A stretch of 64,000 bases of DNA from Aquimarina sp. AU58 (GCF_900312745.1 NZ_OMPD01000014.1:2294001-2358000); one strand, 5' to 3'; positions 36,124-45,611 are shown, numbered from the stretch's first letter. Program-made: numbers and translations. Notes: generated by a model not told the origin, from the letters alone.

Positions 36124-36645
36124 TTATTTTTTACTGTTCAATATTTGTTTTGTAATCTCATATAGAGCAATTCCCGTTGCTGTTGCAACATTCATACTAC
36201 TATTATTACCATACATATTGATGTGTACACTGTGTTTTGTTAAAGCCAAAACTTCATTAGATACTCCAAAATTTTCTTCACCGATCACAAGTGCTATTTT
36301 TTCCTGGGGAGATGGTTTATAATCTGCAACAGGAATACTTGTATCGGTAATTTCTAATGCCAGAATGGTATACCCATTAGATTTAAATTGCTGTACGGTA
36401 CGTATACTATCTTCGGTTTGATGATAAGGTACGATCTCATATGTAGCTCTTGCTGTACGTTGCATACGTTTACTAATCACAGTAATATCTTCTCCGCAAA
36501 AATAGATTTGTTCGATACCAAAACTATCTGCGATTCTAAATATACTTCCAATATTTGCGGGCGAATTCACCCGATCACAGATAAGCGTTATCGGAAATCG
36601 ATTTTTTACAAACCGATTATGATGATGATGTAATTGCTCTGACAT
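36124..36645 (-). CDS. TrmH/SpoU-family RNA 2'-O-methyltransferase
   Basis: 173 aa. The SPOUT knot signatures are all visible: NSPANIGSIFRIADSFG (motif 1), IALVIGEENFGVS (motif 2) and NSSMNVATATGIALYE (motif 3). At this size it contains only the catalytic domain, as in TrmL/TrmH-type enzymes that methylate tRNA ribose. The start codon overlaps the stop of the preceding DUF4159 gene by one base, so translation is coupled. The exact tRNA position cannot be assigned. Confidence 0.88.
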   Translation of the reverse strand: MSEQLHHHHNRFVKNRFPITLICDRVNSPANIGSIFRIADSFGIEQIYFCGEDITVISKRMQRTARATYEIVPYHQTEDSIRTVQQFKSNGYTILALEITDTSIPVADYKPSPQEKIALVIGEENFGVSNEVLALTKHSVHINMYGNNSSMNVATATGIALYEITKQILNSKK

Positions 36646-37292
36646 TAATTCTCAAAAGCGTATTTAATAATATTAGCTCCCATTTTTAGTGCTTTGGATC
36701 TTACTTCTTCTGGGTCATTATGTACCTCTGGATTTTCCCAACCATCACCCAGGTCACTTTCGAAAGTAAAGAGAAGTATCAGGCGATTTTCATGAATAAT
36801 CCCAAGAGCTTGTGGTCGTTTTCCATCATGTTCATGGATTTTGGGTAATCCTTGCGGGAAATTATATTTTGATGAAAAAATAGGGTGTGTTATCGGTAAT
36901 TCTACCAGTTCCTTATCAGGAAAAACCTTAACGAGTTCTTTTCGAATGTATGGTTCCATACCATAGTTATCATCAATATGTAGAAAACCACCGCTTAAGA
37001 GGTAATTTCTTAGGTTTTGGGCATCTACATCTGTAAAAAAAACATTACCATGTCCTGTCATATGAATGTATGGGTACTGAAATATATCAACACTTTCTGG
37101 CTTAACTGTTTTTGGCTTGGCAGGTATTGCAGTATTAATATTTTGATTACAAAATGTAATAAGATTAGGAAGAGCCGTAGGATTACTATACCAATCACCA
37201 CCTCCTTTATATTGTAAAATGGCAATATCTTGCCCATAAATTGATATGGTTACCAAAAAAAAGAAGATATATCCAGTAAGTTTTATCATCAT
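36645..37292 (-). CDS. DUF4159 domain-containing protein
   Basis: 215 aa with a signal peptide (LTGYIFFFLVTISIYGQ). The body matches DUF4159: IAILQYKGGGDWYSNPTALPNL, YIHMTGHGNVFF, GGFLHIDDNYGMEPYIRKEL, and HPIFSSKYNFPQGLPKIHEHDGK. Members are exported and related to glutamine amidotransferase-like folds; the function is unknown. It is translationally coupled to the TrmH-type gene, although location (periplasm against cytoplasm) makes a common pathway unclear. Confidence 0.88.
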   Translation of the reverse strand: MMIKLTGYIFFFLVTISIYGQDIAILQYKGGGDWYSNPTALPNLITFCNQNINTAIPAKPKTVKPESVDIFQYPYIHMTGHGNVFFTDVDAQNLRNYLLSGGFLHIDDNYGMEPYIRKELVKVFPDKELVELPITHPIFSSKYNFPQGLPKIHEHDGKRPQALGIIHENRLILLFTFESDLGDGWENPEVHNDPEEVRSKALKMGANIIKYAFEN

Positions 37293-37327
37293 GCTCGTCT
37301 AAAATAAAGCCTAAAAGTACTAAAATT

Positions 37328-38059
37328 ATGCAGATGTTACAGAAGCTTATGATGCTATTAACGCTTATTGTTTCGATACCTACAAATGCTCAGAAAAGCA
37401 ATGAATCAGCAATAGTATTAGAATTATTTACCTCACAAGGGTGTAGTAGCTGTCCGCCGGCAGATGAATTACTCGAGAATATTAAGAAAAAACACAAAGA
37501 TCAAAATGTAGTTGTGCTATCCTATCATGTAGATTACTGGAATAGATTGGGGTGGAAAGACCCATTTAGTTCAGCAGGATTTAGTGACTATCAAAGAGCG
37601 TATGCACAACAATTTAACAGCAGATCTATTTATACTCCGCAATTAGTGGTTAACGGAAGTGAACATTTTACCGGATCAGATCGGTATAAGGCAAATATAG
37701 CTTTAAAAAAATATTCAAAAACTAGTGTTAATTCTACTATTTTGATAAAGGACATACAACAAGAACCTTCTAAGATTATTTTTAATTATAGGGTAGATGG
37801 TGAGCCATTCAATACGATTACACTAGCCTTGGTAGTTTCTGAGCGTATTACTAATATATCGAGAGGAGAAAACAGAGATAGAACATTAAAAAACATCAAT
37901 ATTGTGGCGAATCGAGTGGTTAAACAAGAAGAATTGGGGAGTATCTCGATGACCATTCCTGATTGGGTTTCAGAAAATGATGAGCTATCTGTAATCGCAT
38001 ATACACAAGATAAGACTTTAAAAATTACAGGAGCTACAAAATTGGCGCTTCTTAGGTAA
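37328..38059 (+). CDS. DUF1223 family thioredoxin-like secreted protein
   Basis: 243 aa with a signal peptide (MLLTLIVSIPTNAQ). The DUF1223 domain starts with VLELFTSQGCSSCPPADELL, a thioredoxin-like CSSC motif, followed by LSYHVDYWNRLGWKDPFSSAGFSDYQRAYA and the YTPQLVVNG block. It is divergent from DUF4159 (35-bp gap between starts, shared promoter region). A periplasmic redox or metal-related role is plausible given the CxxC motif, but unproven. Confidence 0.85.
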   Translation: MQMLQKLMMLLTLIVSIPTNAQKSNESAIVLELFTSQGCSSCPPADELLENIKKKHKDQNVVVLSYHVDYWNRLGWKDPFSSAGFSDYQRAYAQQFNSRSIYTPQLVVNGSEHFTGSDRYKANIALKKYSKTSVNSTILIKDIQQEPSKIIFNYRVDGEPFNTITLALVVSERITNISRGENRDRTLKNINIVANRVVKQEELGSISMTIPDWVSENDELSVIAYTQDKTLKITGATKLALLR

Positions 38060-38121
38060 TTGTTTGGGTATAGTATATTTAGAACTTTTTATAAGTTTAA
38101 TACTATTCAAAATCATTATAG

Positions 38122-38129
38122 TAACTTTG
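38122..38129 (+). promoter_or_regulatory. -7 promoter box (TAACTTTG)
   Basis: TAnnTTTG match 58 bp upstream of the DinB gene at 38187; the -33 part is not clear. Confidence 0.4.
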
Positions 38130-38186
38130 GGTGAATGCGTTTTAATCTTAACTTTTAGTAAAGATTATACCTAGATCAATGAAGTT

Positions 38187-38681
38187 ATGGAAATAAAGGA
38201 TATACATAGTTTTCTTAAGTATTATACCAGGATAAAAGATCGTACCAGAAGATTATTTGAACATATTCCAACAGAAAAAATAGAATGGACCACTAGTAAG
38301 GGAAAATTTACTATTGGTGATATCATACGTCATCTGGCACTTACAGAAAGGTTTATGTATGTTGAAAACGTTCGACTAAGGCCTAGTTTATATACCGGTT
38401 GTGGAGAAAGCTATGCAAAAGGATATCAAAAGACAATTAGTTTGTATAATGAACTACATCTCGAATCAGTAACAATTCTTTCGCAGTTTACACCCGAAGA
38501 TTTACTTGAAAAATGTGAAACACCAGGAGGCCATAAAATAACAGTATGGAAATTACTAAGAGCTATGGTAGAACATGAAATCCACCACAGAGGAGTACTA
38601 TACACGTATCTGGCACTATTAGAGATAAAGACTCCGCCTATATTTGGATTAACCTCAGAAGAAGTAATACAAAAAAGGTAA
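38187..38681 (+). CDS. DinB family protein 1
   Basis: 164 aa, a four-helix bundle of the DinB/YfiT type. The metal-binding histidines expected for the family are present: IRHLALTERFMY after helix 2 and MVEHEIHHRGVLYTYLALL near the C terminus. DinB-like proteins include thiol-dependent transferases and many without known reaction. The stop lies 4 bp before a sigma factor gene, so they are co-transcribed. Two further DinB-family proteins occur within 4 kb. Confidence 0.85.
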   Translation: MEIKDIHSFLKYYTRIKDRTRRLFEHIPTEKIEWTTSKGKFTIGDIIRHLALTERFMYVENVRLRPSLYTGCGESYAKGYQKTISLYNELHLESVTILSQFTPEDLLEKCETPGGHKITVWKLLRAMVEHEIHHRGVLYTYLALLEIKTPPIFGLTSEEVIQKR

Positions 38682-38685
38682 CCGT

Positions 38686-39267
38686 ATGAAATTCGAGAAT
38701 ATCTGGGAAGAGCATAAAAAACCGTTATTAAACTTCATTAAGACAAAAGTTAATGATAACAATATTAGCGAGGATATAGTACAAGATGTGGGCATAAAAC
38801 TACATACTGCCGTATACAAAAATCAAGAAATCAATAATTACAAATCCTGGCTTTTTCAAGTAGCAAGAAATACGATTGCAGATTATTATAGAAAAAATAA
38901 AATACCGACTACTAGTATAAAAGATCAGCCAGAGATTGCCGAAACATCAATGTCAGGTGCTTGTGTATGTGATCTATCGGGATTTGTTATTCAAAATTAT
39001 CTTCCGAAACAATATGCAGAAGCACTTTATCTAAGTGATATCGAACAAAAGCCTCAAAAAGAGATTGCAAAAATTTTAGACTTAAGCTTAACAGCTACTA
39101 AATCAAGAATACAAAGAGGACGAAAAAAACTAAAGGAATTAGTGACCGATTGTATAGAGATATCATACAATAATAAAGGGCAGATAACAGGGTTTGTGCT
39201 TAAAGATGACTGCGAATTACCACGAGAACTGGTAACCGAGATAGATAAATTAAATTTAACGATATAA
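38686..39267 (+). CDS. sigZ: ECF-like sigma factor, SigZ type
   Basis: 193 aa. Region 2 (WEEHKKPLLNFIKTKVNDNNISEDIVQDVGIKLH) and region 4 (YAEALYLSDIEQKPQKEIAKILDLSLTATKSRIQRGRKKLKE) are intact. It has the features that set SigZ-type factors apart: Cys residues between the domains (GACVC) and a C-terminal extension (TDCIEISYNNKGQITGFVLKDDC). No anti-sigma gene is adjacent; the cysteines may sense redox state or metal (inference). It follows the DinB gene by 4 bp. Confidence 0.82.
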   Translation: MKFENIWEEHKKPLLNFIKTKVNDNNISEDIVQDVGIKLHTAVYKNQEINNYKSWLFQVARNTIADYYRKNKIPTTSIKDQPEIAETSMSGACVCDLSGFVIQNYLPKQYAEALYLSDIEQKPQKEIAKILDLSLTATKSRIQRGRKKLKELVTDCIEISYNNKGQITGFVLKDDCELPRELVTEIDKLNLTI

Positions 39268-39315
39268 ACTGCATCTTTTTGTTCTATTTGTACGACTATA
39301 GGTTAAAATAGAATT

Positions 39316-40224
39316 ATGAAGCAAAATAAAATTTTATCTGTTTTAACCGTTCCTGCTCTACTGTTAATAACTGGCATAATTGCATCCTTAACGATTAGTA
39401 AGCGTTGGAGTTTTGAAATATCGTCTTATGTTATCTTTCTTTTTACGGCAATTTATATTTTAACATTCGAGCAAATTATCCCTTTAAAAACCGATTGGAA
39501 AACTAAAAAAAGTAATCTTTGGTCAGATATAAAGCACTTTATATTTTCGGCGGCACTTTTTGATGCGTTAGGAAAAACAGTATCGTTGTCTTTTGTATTA
39601 TATCTTCAACAAAATTTATTTATAGCATCAGAAATATGGGACGATGTTCCTCTCATATTAACCTTTGTGGTGGCAAATATAATAGGAGAATTTCTACCTT
39701 ATTTCTACCATAGAATTAGCCATATCGGAAACCGTAATTCTATCCTAAGTTTATTGCTATGGAAAATACATTCGATTCATCATTTACCAACTTCGTTAAA
39801 TTGGTTTAAAACAAACTGGATACACCCGATTAATATTTTTTTAAATACGGTGTTTAAAATGATACCTCTTTTGCTATTAGGATTTAATGAAGATATGATC
39901 TTTTTGGTAGGAGTAGCACATGTGGTAATAGCCTATATTTCTCATGCCAATATCAAAACCAATACGGGCTTTTTGGATTATTTGATCGTTACGCCACAAG
40001 TACATCATTTTCATCATAGTAAACTACTGCATGAAGCTAAAAACTACGGGAATATTATACCCTATTGGGATTTGGTTTTCGGAACTTATTATAATCGTAA
40101 AGGCGAAGTCGACGATGTTGGAGTCATAGAAAACCATATGGTATATCCAAAAAAAGAAAACTACATACGACAGTTACTGTTTCCTTTTAAACGAGTTTTT
40201 AAGGAGTGTTGCCAAGTGAAATAA
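39316..40224 (+). CDS. Sterol desaturase / fatty acid hydroxylase family membrane protein
   Basis: 302 aa with several membrane helices and the three His boxes of the di-iron fatty acid hydroxylase superfamily: HRISH (about 137), HSIHH (about 157) and HHFHH (about 231). The enzyme would oxidise a lipid or sterol-like substrate at the membrane. It starts 48 bp after sigZ, so it may be the last gene of the dinB-sigZ unit or have its own promoter. The substrate is unknown; carotenoid or fatty acid hydroxylation are possibilities. Confidence 0.85.
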   Translation: MKQNKILSVLTVPALLLITGIIASLTISKRWSFEISSYVIFLFTAIYILTFEQIIPLKTDWKTKKSNLWSDIKHFIFSAALFDALGKTVSLSFVLYLQQNLFIASEIWDDVPLILTFVVANIIGEFLPYFYHRISHIGNRNSILSLLLWKIHSIHHLPTSLNWFKTNWIHPINIFLNTVFKMIPLLLLGFNEDMIFLVGVAHVVIAYISHANIKTNTGFLDYLIVTPQVHHFHHSKLLHEAKNYGNIIPYWDLVFGTYYNRKGEVDDVGVIENHMVYPKKENYIRQLLFPFKRVFKECCQVK

Positions 40225-40253
40225 CGTTATCATTCAACTTAAAATAATGATTA

Positions 40254-40412
40254 TACCATTTGTATTTTGAATTTACTGGCAAAGAAAATTAAGATTTTTT
40301 TGTTTCAGTAAAGAAGAAAAATCAAGCATAGCAGGGCTACGGTTTATTTTTATTCTGAAACTGAGATGAAAAAAGAACATTTTATTCCAGTAGGTTTAAA
40401 GTGCAAATGGTA
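40254..40412. repeat. 159-bp palindromic element 2 with central core
   Basis: Imperfect terminal inverted arms: 40254-40282 (TACCATTTGTATTTTGAA, TTTACTGG) and 40385-40412. The centre 40326-40341 is GCATAGCAGGGCTACG, the same core as in the elements at 10131 and 53344. Confidence 0.7.
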
Positions 40413-40501
40413 TTACATAAACATTTATGAATGCATATAAGTACAATTGCCTTTCGTAACTTTGATACGATGGTCTAATTATATACAATACATACTCAAA
40501 A

Positions 40502-40960
40502 ATGGAAATACCTGAAATAATACAGCAACTCGATCATTTACTAGAAAGAGGAAAAGAACTAATGAAAAACAGTAGTGAAAACGAACTTAAGTTCAAACCT
40601 TTACCCGATAAATGGTCGAAAAAAGAAATTTTAGGTCATCTGATAGATTCTGGAATACATAATCTACAAAGATTTACAGAAATTCAATTTGAAACCAAAC
40701 CCTATAAAATTCGAAAATATAATCAGAATGAACTCGTTAATGTAAATCATTATAACGAAGCTAATACAGGTGAAATAATAAGTTTTTGGTTAGCTATTAA
40801 TGAACGCATAAAAAAAGTAATCGAATTGCAAGATGAGTATACTTTGGCATATCAAATTGAAATTAGTAAAGGAGAAAAATCTGATTTTAAGTTTTTAATT
40901 AAAGACTATGTAAATCATATGGAACATCATTTACATCAAATAGAAAAATTACACAATTAA
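40502..40960 (+). CDS. DinB family protein 2
   Basis: 152 aa, DinB-like four-helix bundle: LKFKPLPDKWSKKEILGHLIDSG and the C-terminal YVNHMEHHLHQIEKL carry the metal-binding histidines. The N terminus (IPEIIQQLDHLLERGKEL) fits the family. It opens a tight gene cluster (12 bp to the next gene) of small proteins running to 42347. Enzymatic role unknown. A -7-like box TAACTTTG lies at 40457-40464. Confidence 0.85.
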   Translation: MEIPEIIQQLDHLLERGKELMKNSSENELKFKPLPDKWSKKEILGHLIDSGIHNLQRFTEIQFETKPYKIRKYNQNELVNVNHYNEANTGEIISFWLAINERIKKVIELQDEYTLAYQIEISKGEKSDFKFLIKDYVNHMEHHLHQIEKLHN

Positions 40961-40972
40961 TAAAATAAAAAA

Positions 40973-41452
40973 ATGGAATACTTCACATTGGCACGAGTAT
41001 TACACGTTTTGGCTGTAATTTTATGGATAGGAGGAGTTGCTATGGTAACAACTGTAATTATTCCTGCAGTTAAAAAACTAAAATCTAAGGAGGATCAGAT
41101 AAAAACCTTTGAGCAGATCGAAGGTAAATTTGCGTTGCAAGCCAAAATCACAACACTAATAACGGGTATAACAGGATTTTACATGCTATATGTACTTGAT
41201 GCGTGGGATAGATATTTTGATTATAGATTTTGGTGGATTCATGCAATGACACTGGTTTGGATATTATTCTCACTAATTCTGTATGTTTTAGAACCACTCG
41301 TATTGCATAAATTGTTTAAAAAATATGCAGAGGATAATCCCGCAAAAACGTTCAGATTTATGCATCGTATGCATTGGATTTTACTGGTGTTAAGTTTGAT
41401 TACCACCGCAGGAGCAGTGGCAGGTAGTCATGGATGGTTTTTTCTGAAATAA
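40973..41452 (+). CDS. CopD-like / DUF2269-type membrane protein
   Basis: 159 aa with four membrane helices. The opening FTLARVLHVLAVILWIGGVAM and the conserved His, Gly and Trp resemble the CopD domain family and related small membrane proteins. Later helices contain WWIHAMTLVWILFSLILYV and HRMHWILLVLSLITT. His residues at helix ends could bind haem or copper (inference). Its 3' end overlaps the longest form of the next ORF, but that gene's better start is at 41464. Confidence 0.75.
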   Translation: MEYFTLARVLHVLAVILWIGGVAMVTTVIIPAVKKLKSKEDQIKTFEQIEGKFALQAKITTLITGITGFYMLYVLDAWDRYFDYRFWWIHAMTLVWILFSLILYVLEPLVLHKLFKKYAEDNPAKTFRFMHRMHWILLVLSLITTAGAVAGSHGWFFLK

Positions 41453-41463
41453 TCGATAAGAAA

Positions 41464-41838
41464 ATGATGAATACTAACGATCAATTTTATTTAGATAAGC
41501 ACGAACCCAACAAAAGCTGTTTGTTGACCATGCGTAGTATTATTCTTAATCAAGATGAAGATATTACCGAAACACGTAAATATGGGATGCCGTGTTTTTG
41601 TTATAAAGGGAAAATGTTCTGTTACTTATGGGTTGATAAAAAAACCGACGAACCCTATTTTCTTATGGTAGAAGGAAAATATCTTGATCATCCTCAATTA
41701 GAAACAGGTGATCGGGCAAGAATGAAAATTTTTAGAATAGACCCAAACAAAGATTTACCTGTAACGACAATCAAGTTAATTTTAAATCAGGCATTAGATG
41801 TATATAAAAACGGAACCATTCTAATTGCTAAGAAGTAG
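41464..41838 (+). CDS. DUF1801 domain-containing protein
   Basis: 124 aa from the ATG at 41464, chosen over the ORF start inside the previous gene. It matches the DUF1801 / YdhG-like fold: ILNQDEDITETRKYGMPCFCYKGKMFCYLWVDKK and the C-terminal INQ-like helix. Soluble, no known enzyme function; related proteins are small iron-chaperone-like or CyaY-like folds. It is in the middle of the cluster, 11 bp after the CopD-like gene. Confidence 0.78.
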   Translation: MMNTNDQFYLDKHEPNKSCLLTMRSIILNQDEDITETRKYGMPCFCYKGKMFCYLWVDKKTDEPYFLMVEGKYLDHPQLETGDRARMKIFRIDPNKDLPVTTIKLILNQALDVYKNGTILIAKK

Positions 41839-41861
41839 AGTAGGATCAAAAATCAAAAAAG

Positions 41862-42347
41862 ATGAAGCAGTATCGAGATCAAGGTGCAGTAGGAGCACTA
41901 TTAGATGAATATGAAAAAGTATTAACAGAAGTTATCACTGTTTTGTCTAATGTTAGTAATAAGAAATTGACCACTATTGTGGATGACAAAACCAAAGATC
42001 CGGATTGTAGATCAATACAAACTATTTTGACCCATGTTATAAGAGCAGGATATTGTTATGTTATTGAAATAAGAAAATCATTAGGCGAGCAGATTGATTT
42101 TGTAGAGCGCAAAACATTAAGTAGTGTAAAAGAATATCAAACAGGTTTACAAGAAATGTTTATGTACAATGAACAATTGTTTGAAGATTACCCTGATTTA
42201 CATCTTGAAGAAAAAGATCCTGATAAAAAAATAGTAGTAGCATGGGGACAACGGTATAATATAGAGCAATTATTAGAACACGCGATTGTACATATTTTAA
42301 GACACAGAAGACAAATCGAAAGGTTTTTAATACAACTAAATACTTAG
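41862..42347 (+). CDS. DinB family protein 3
   Basis: 161 aa with a DinB-like helical bundle. The histidines lie in IQTILTHVIRAGYCY and LLEHAIVHILRHRRQIERFL. It is the last gene of the 40502-42347 cluster, 23 bp after DUF1801. The third DinB-family protein within 4 kb, it is only distantly like the other two, so they are not recent duplicates. Substrate unknown. Confidence 0.82.
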   Translation: MKQYRDQGAVGALLDEYEKVLTEVITVLSNVSNKKLTTIVDDKTKDPDCRSIQTILTHVIRAGYCYVIEIRKSLGEQIDFVERKTLSSVKEYQTGLQEMFMYNEQLFEDYPDLHLEEKDPDKKIVVAWGQRYNIEQLLEHAIVHILRHRRQIERFLIQLNT

Positions 42348-42365
42348 CATTATAACAGAGTATCG

Positions 42366-43532
42366 CTACGGTACCACTTTTAAAACAATGAATTGATTAA
42401 GCTGTGGAAAAAAGGAATTAAAGTTATTGTCAGAAATTACAACAATCGTTCGACTACCATCTTTTAATTTTGGTCCAAACGAAAAACCTTCAAGGTTATC
42501 TACAGTGTTATTAGTGAGTTGACTTCGAATATTATCAAAAGTAAAAAGCAAAGTTTTTGTTGCTGCAGTATAGGAGGTAGTTGCTAATGCCTCTGTAGAC
42601 AACGTATTTGTAGCATTTGTAGCATCTACCTTATATATTTTTACTGTATTTCCTCCATCTATATATCCAGAAGAGAAAGAACGTTCTAATGCCAAAAATT
42701 TGTTAGTGTTGTATTCCAGGATTTCTACCAAACCATTCACTTCAAATGTAGTGCCTAGTGTGGCCTCACGTGCTACAGGGTCTAGCTCATAGGCAAATTG
42801 TCGTTCAGCAATTCCCGATGTTTTGTTTATATAAGTGATTCTTACGGGAGATTGTGTATCTGTAGTGGTGGGTTCAGGGCCATCTTCAATAAGAGGTAAC
42901 TCAAAAGAGATCCAGTATCCTTTATTCTCAAAATCCAATGAAAGGCCTTCTAGGACTCCGTTATGTCTTGGCCCAGAAGAGGGATCCACCGTATTGGCTT
43001 TAAAGTTATCAGGTAGCGTAAAACGTTTGATTTGATTTCCTTCGGGAGCTATTTCGATCAAAGCAGGATCCACACCATTGGTAATAGAGCCCTCACTGGT
43101 ATATACAATCGTACCTGTACCGATATCAAAGCGTATAGCTTCGGGATCAACAACTCCCTGTTCCAAAGGAGTACCTGTATCATCTTTAATTTCTATCATG
43201 GTATTAATACCAACCGAAGTAAATCCATCTTTGGTATATGTTATATCTGCCTCATAATATCGTATGGGCGGGGTAGAAGTATCACAGATGATATACCACT
43301 TACCATTTTGATAATCGATTCCAGAAAATCCTCCGATAGGAACACCATCAATTTCCTGATCTGCAAGTACAGATTCATCGATATACTCAAGTGCACTAAT
43401 TGTATTTTGTTCATTTACAGGGAGTATTGGCGTAGGTTCATCGTCTGTTACTGGTGACGTATCACTTGTACTCGAAGAACAACACCAACATATCAAAACG
43501 ATCAAAAATACTTTTTTTACTACCTGTACCAT
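42366..43532 (-). CDS. Phytase-like esterase-type lipoprotein
   Basis: 388 aa from the start at 43532 (MVQVVKKVFLIVLICWCCSSS); the ORF can begin four codons earlier. The N terminus looks like a lipoprotein signal with the Cys at the end of the hydrophobic stretch. The body matches the phytase-like (esterase-like activity) domain: PIGGFSGIDYQNGKWYIICD, TPLEQGVVDPEAIRFD, RHNGVLEGLSLDFENKGYWISFE and FLALERSFS. It is a predicted six-bladed propeller acting outside the cell on phosphate esters or related compounds. Its 3' end faces the DinB cluster. Confidence 0.82.
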   Translation of the reverse strand: MVQVVKKVFLIVLICWCCSSSTSDTSPVTDDEPTPILPVNEQNTISALEYIDESVLADQEIDGVPIGGFSGIDYQNGKWYIICDTSTPPIRYYEADITYTKDGFTSVGINTMIEIKDDTGTPLEQGVVDPEAIRFDIGTGTIVYTSEGSITNGVDPALIEIAPEGNQIKRFTLPDNFKANTVDPSSGPRHNGVLEGLSLDFENKGYWISFELPLIEDGPEPTTTDTQSPVRITYINKTSGIAERQFAYELDPVAREATLGTTFEVNGLVEILEYNTNKFLALERSFSSGYIDGGNTVKIYKVDATNATNTLSTEALATTSYTAATKTLLFTFDNIRSQLTNNTVDNLEGFSFGPKLKDGSRTIVVISDNNFNSFFPQLNQFIVLKVVP

Positions 43533-43544
43533 AATGAACTGCAT

Positions 43545-43864
43545 TAAGCGATAAAGATATCAATTTGTAATGAAAAGTACCGCTATAAACTTACAAATAG
43601 TGTCTTGTAATCTACTAGTAAATATACAAAATAAAACAGGCTTTTACCTTTGTATTTATGGGGTGTAACCACTTGATAGTCATTGGGTTGTTTTGTAAAT
43701 TAGTAGTGATGGGTTGGTGTAGGGAAACACCATGAAAGATCTTTGATTTCTCGTTAGCAGGTACTCAGAAAAATCAATGGTTAGAGAAAGCTGATTGTGC
43801 AGACCCATAACTATGTTGTAAGTATAGAAGAATATGTTTTTAACCAATTTAAATATAAATCATC
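43545..43864. other. Intergenic region between divergent genes
   Basis: About 320 bp with no gene. A TACCTTTG box at 43645-43652 (plus strand) could be the -7 promoter of the T9SS gene, which would give a roughly 210-nt leader. A small hairpin (GGTGT/ACACC) lies at about 43716-43731. Confidence 0.4.
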
Positions 43865-45544
43865 ATGAAAACAATTTTATGTAGTGTAGCCTTTTGCTTT
43901 ATTACAAGTATGGGCTTTTCACAATTTCAACACACGTTCGGAACAGAAAAATCAGAGATGGGTAGATCTCTTACTCAACTACAGCAAGTTGAAAGGGGAT
44001 ATTTGATAGCAGGATATACTTCAAAAAACTTTATTGGTAGTCTTGAAGCAACCTTGGTCAAAACAGATCTTAACGGTAATCAAATATGGTCTAGAGTATA
44101 CGGAGGGCAAGATTATGAATATTTTAATTCAGTAAGACAATCCACCTTTTTTAGTCCTAACAATAGAACAGCTTATGTGGCTGCAGGAATTACTCGTAGT
44201 TTTGGTTTTGGAGGCGGAGACGCATATCTCATGGGAGCCGATACCAATGGTGCTCTCGTTTTTTCTGCGGTATATGGAGGGCAACAATATGATGCTGCTC
44301 ACTGTGTGCAAAATAATAGAGAAGTAACAGGAAAACCGGGGTATATCCTTGTTGGTGAAACCAGAAGCTATACAGCATTCCCGGGAGCTAATGTGTATGT
44401 TGTTAAAACAGATTTACAAGGAAACCTAATAAGAGCTACAGTAATAGGAGGTAAAGGAGATCAACGAGGTATGTGGATAGAACAAACAAGAGATGGAGGA
44501 TACATCATCGCAGGATCGACTACAAATTATTGGTGTGGTGTTAGTACTACATTGGCCAACCCGCCTACAGATCTTTTTGTGATAAAACTAAAACCTGACC
44601 TTACCATAGAGTGGAACAGAATATTAGGATATCCTAATGAACTAGACCCTACAATGGGATATAGAAATGTAGCTACTTGTGTAAAACAAGATAGAAATGG
44701 TAATTACGTTCTTACCGGGTATACCAATAGTTTTGGGATTAATAATTCTTATGATGCATTTTTACTATACCTGGATGGGGGAGGTAATTTCTTAGGTATG
44801 AAAACATATGGAACAGAGAGAACAGAGCTAGGATTTAGTTTAGAAGAAACTTTTGATAGTGCAGGAAACCAACGGTTTACTGTAGTTGGTCAACAGGTTA
44901 TTTCATCACGTAAAGCTATGCTGTTTCAGACAGATGCTGGGGGTACGTTACAATGGGCACGTGAGTATGGTTATGATAAACAAGAAGGAGGAATGGAAAT
45001 GGTAACCGATACTTATGATAAAGGATTTGCCTTTACAGGATATACAACTTCTTTTGGAGCCGGGGCTACAGAAATTTACTTAGTAGAAACCACAGATACA
45101 GGCAAGACGGGTACAATTTGTGAAAAAGAAATAGATCTAAAAGAAATAAAGCACGAACCTTGTATTGCTAAAAGCGCGCAACAAATCTTTGTAGATGAAT
45201 ATAGAAGAATAGAGCATCCTGCGATTAGAGTAGAATACAAAGAAGATCTCTGCAAAAAAAGTAAAGTTGGACTTACAACAGAAGAGGCTAAGCCATTAGA
45301 AACAGATGTAGTTCTATTCCCTAATCCGGTAAATAATCTCCTTACATTAGATGTTGAAAAAACATTTGCGGTAACCAAAGTTGAGGTTTTTGATGTGCAT
45401 GGTAAGATGGTTATTCAAAATGCAGAGCCAGGTCAAAAAGGCAAAATAGTACTAGCCACAGAAGGCCTGCAACCAGGAATGTATATCGTTAAGCTACGAA
45501 CTCAAAATGGAGAAACTCGTATGATGAAATTCCTTAAAAAATAA
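43865..45544 (+). CDS. T9SS type A sorting-domain protein with propeller-like repeats
   Basis: 559 aa. Signal peptide (VAFCFITSMGFSQ). Residues about 20-410 contain about seven repeats of the kind DGGYIIAGSTTNY, FVIKLKPDLTIEWNRILG, and AFLLYLDGGGNFLGMKTYG, the beta-propeller-like pattern of many secreted flavobacterial proteins. A Cys-containing linker (410-470) precedes a type A sorting domain (about 480-559: VVLFPNPVNNLLTLDVEK, GLQPGMYIVKL). It should be secreted through T9SS and surface-attached. Function unknown. Followed by a terminator hairpin. Confidence 0.82.
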   Translation: MKTILCSVAFCFITSMGFSQFQHTFGTEKSEMGRSLTQLQQVERGYLIAGYTSKNFIGSLEATLVKTDLNGNQIWSRVYGGQDYEYFNSVRQSTFFSPNNRTAYVAAGITRSFGFGGGDAYLMGADTNGALVFSAVYGGQQYDAAHCVQNNREVTGKPGYILVGETRSYTAFPGANVYVVKTDLQGNLIRATVIGGKGDQRGMWIEQTRDGGYIIAGSTTNYWCGVSTTLANPPTDLFVIKLKPDLTIEWNRILGYPNELDPTMGYRNVATCVKQDRNGNYVLTGYTNSFGINNSYDAFLLYLDGGGNFLGMKTYGTERTELGFSLEETFDSAGNQRFTVVGQQVISSRKAMLFQTDAGGTLQWAREYGYDKQEGGMEMVTDTYDKGFAFTGYTTSFGAGATEIYLVETTDTGKTGTICEKEIDLKEIKHEPCIAKSAQQIFVDEYRRIEHPAIRVEYKEDLCKKSKVGLTTEEAKPLETDVVLFPNPVNNLLTLDVEKTFAVTKVEVFDVHGKMVIQNAEPGQKGKIVLATEGLQPGMYIVKLRTQNGETRMMKFLKK

Positions 45545-45573
45545 AAGTATTTAGTACTGTAATTAAATAATTA

Positions 45574-45611
45574 AAAATGAGCTGCTTCTATTATCTTGAG
45601 GTAGCTCATTT
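45574..45611. terminator. Bidirectional terminator between convergent genes
   Basis: Arms AAATGAGCTGCTTC and GAGGTAGCTCATTT (one G-T type mismatch), between the T9SS gene and rsmE, both of which end here. Confidence 0.75.
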
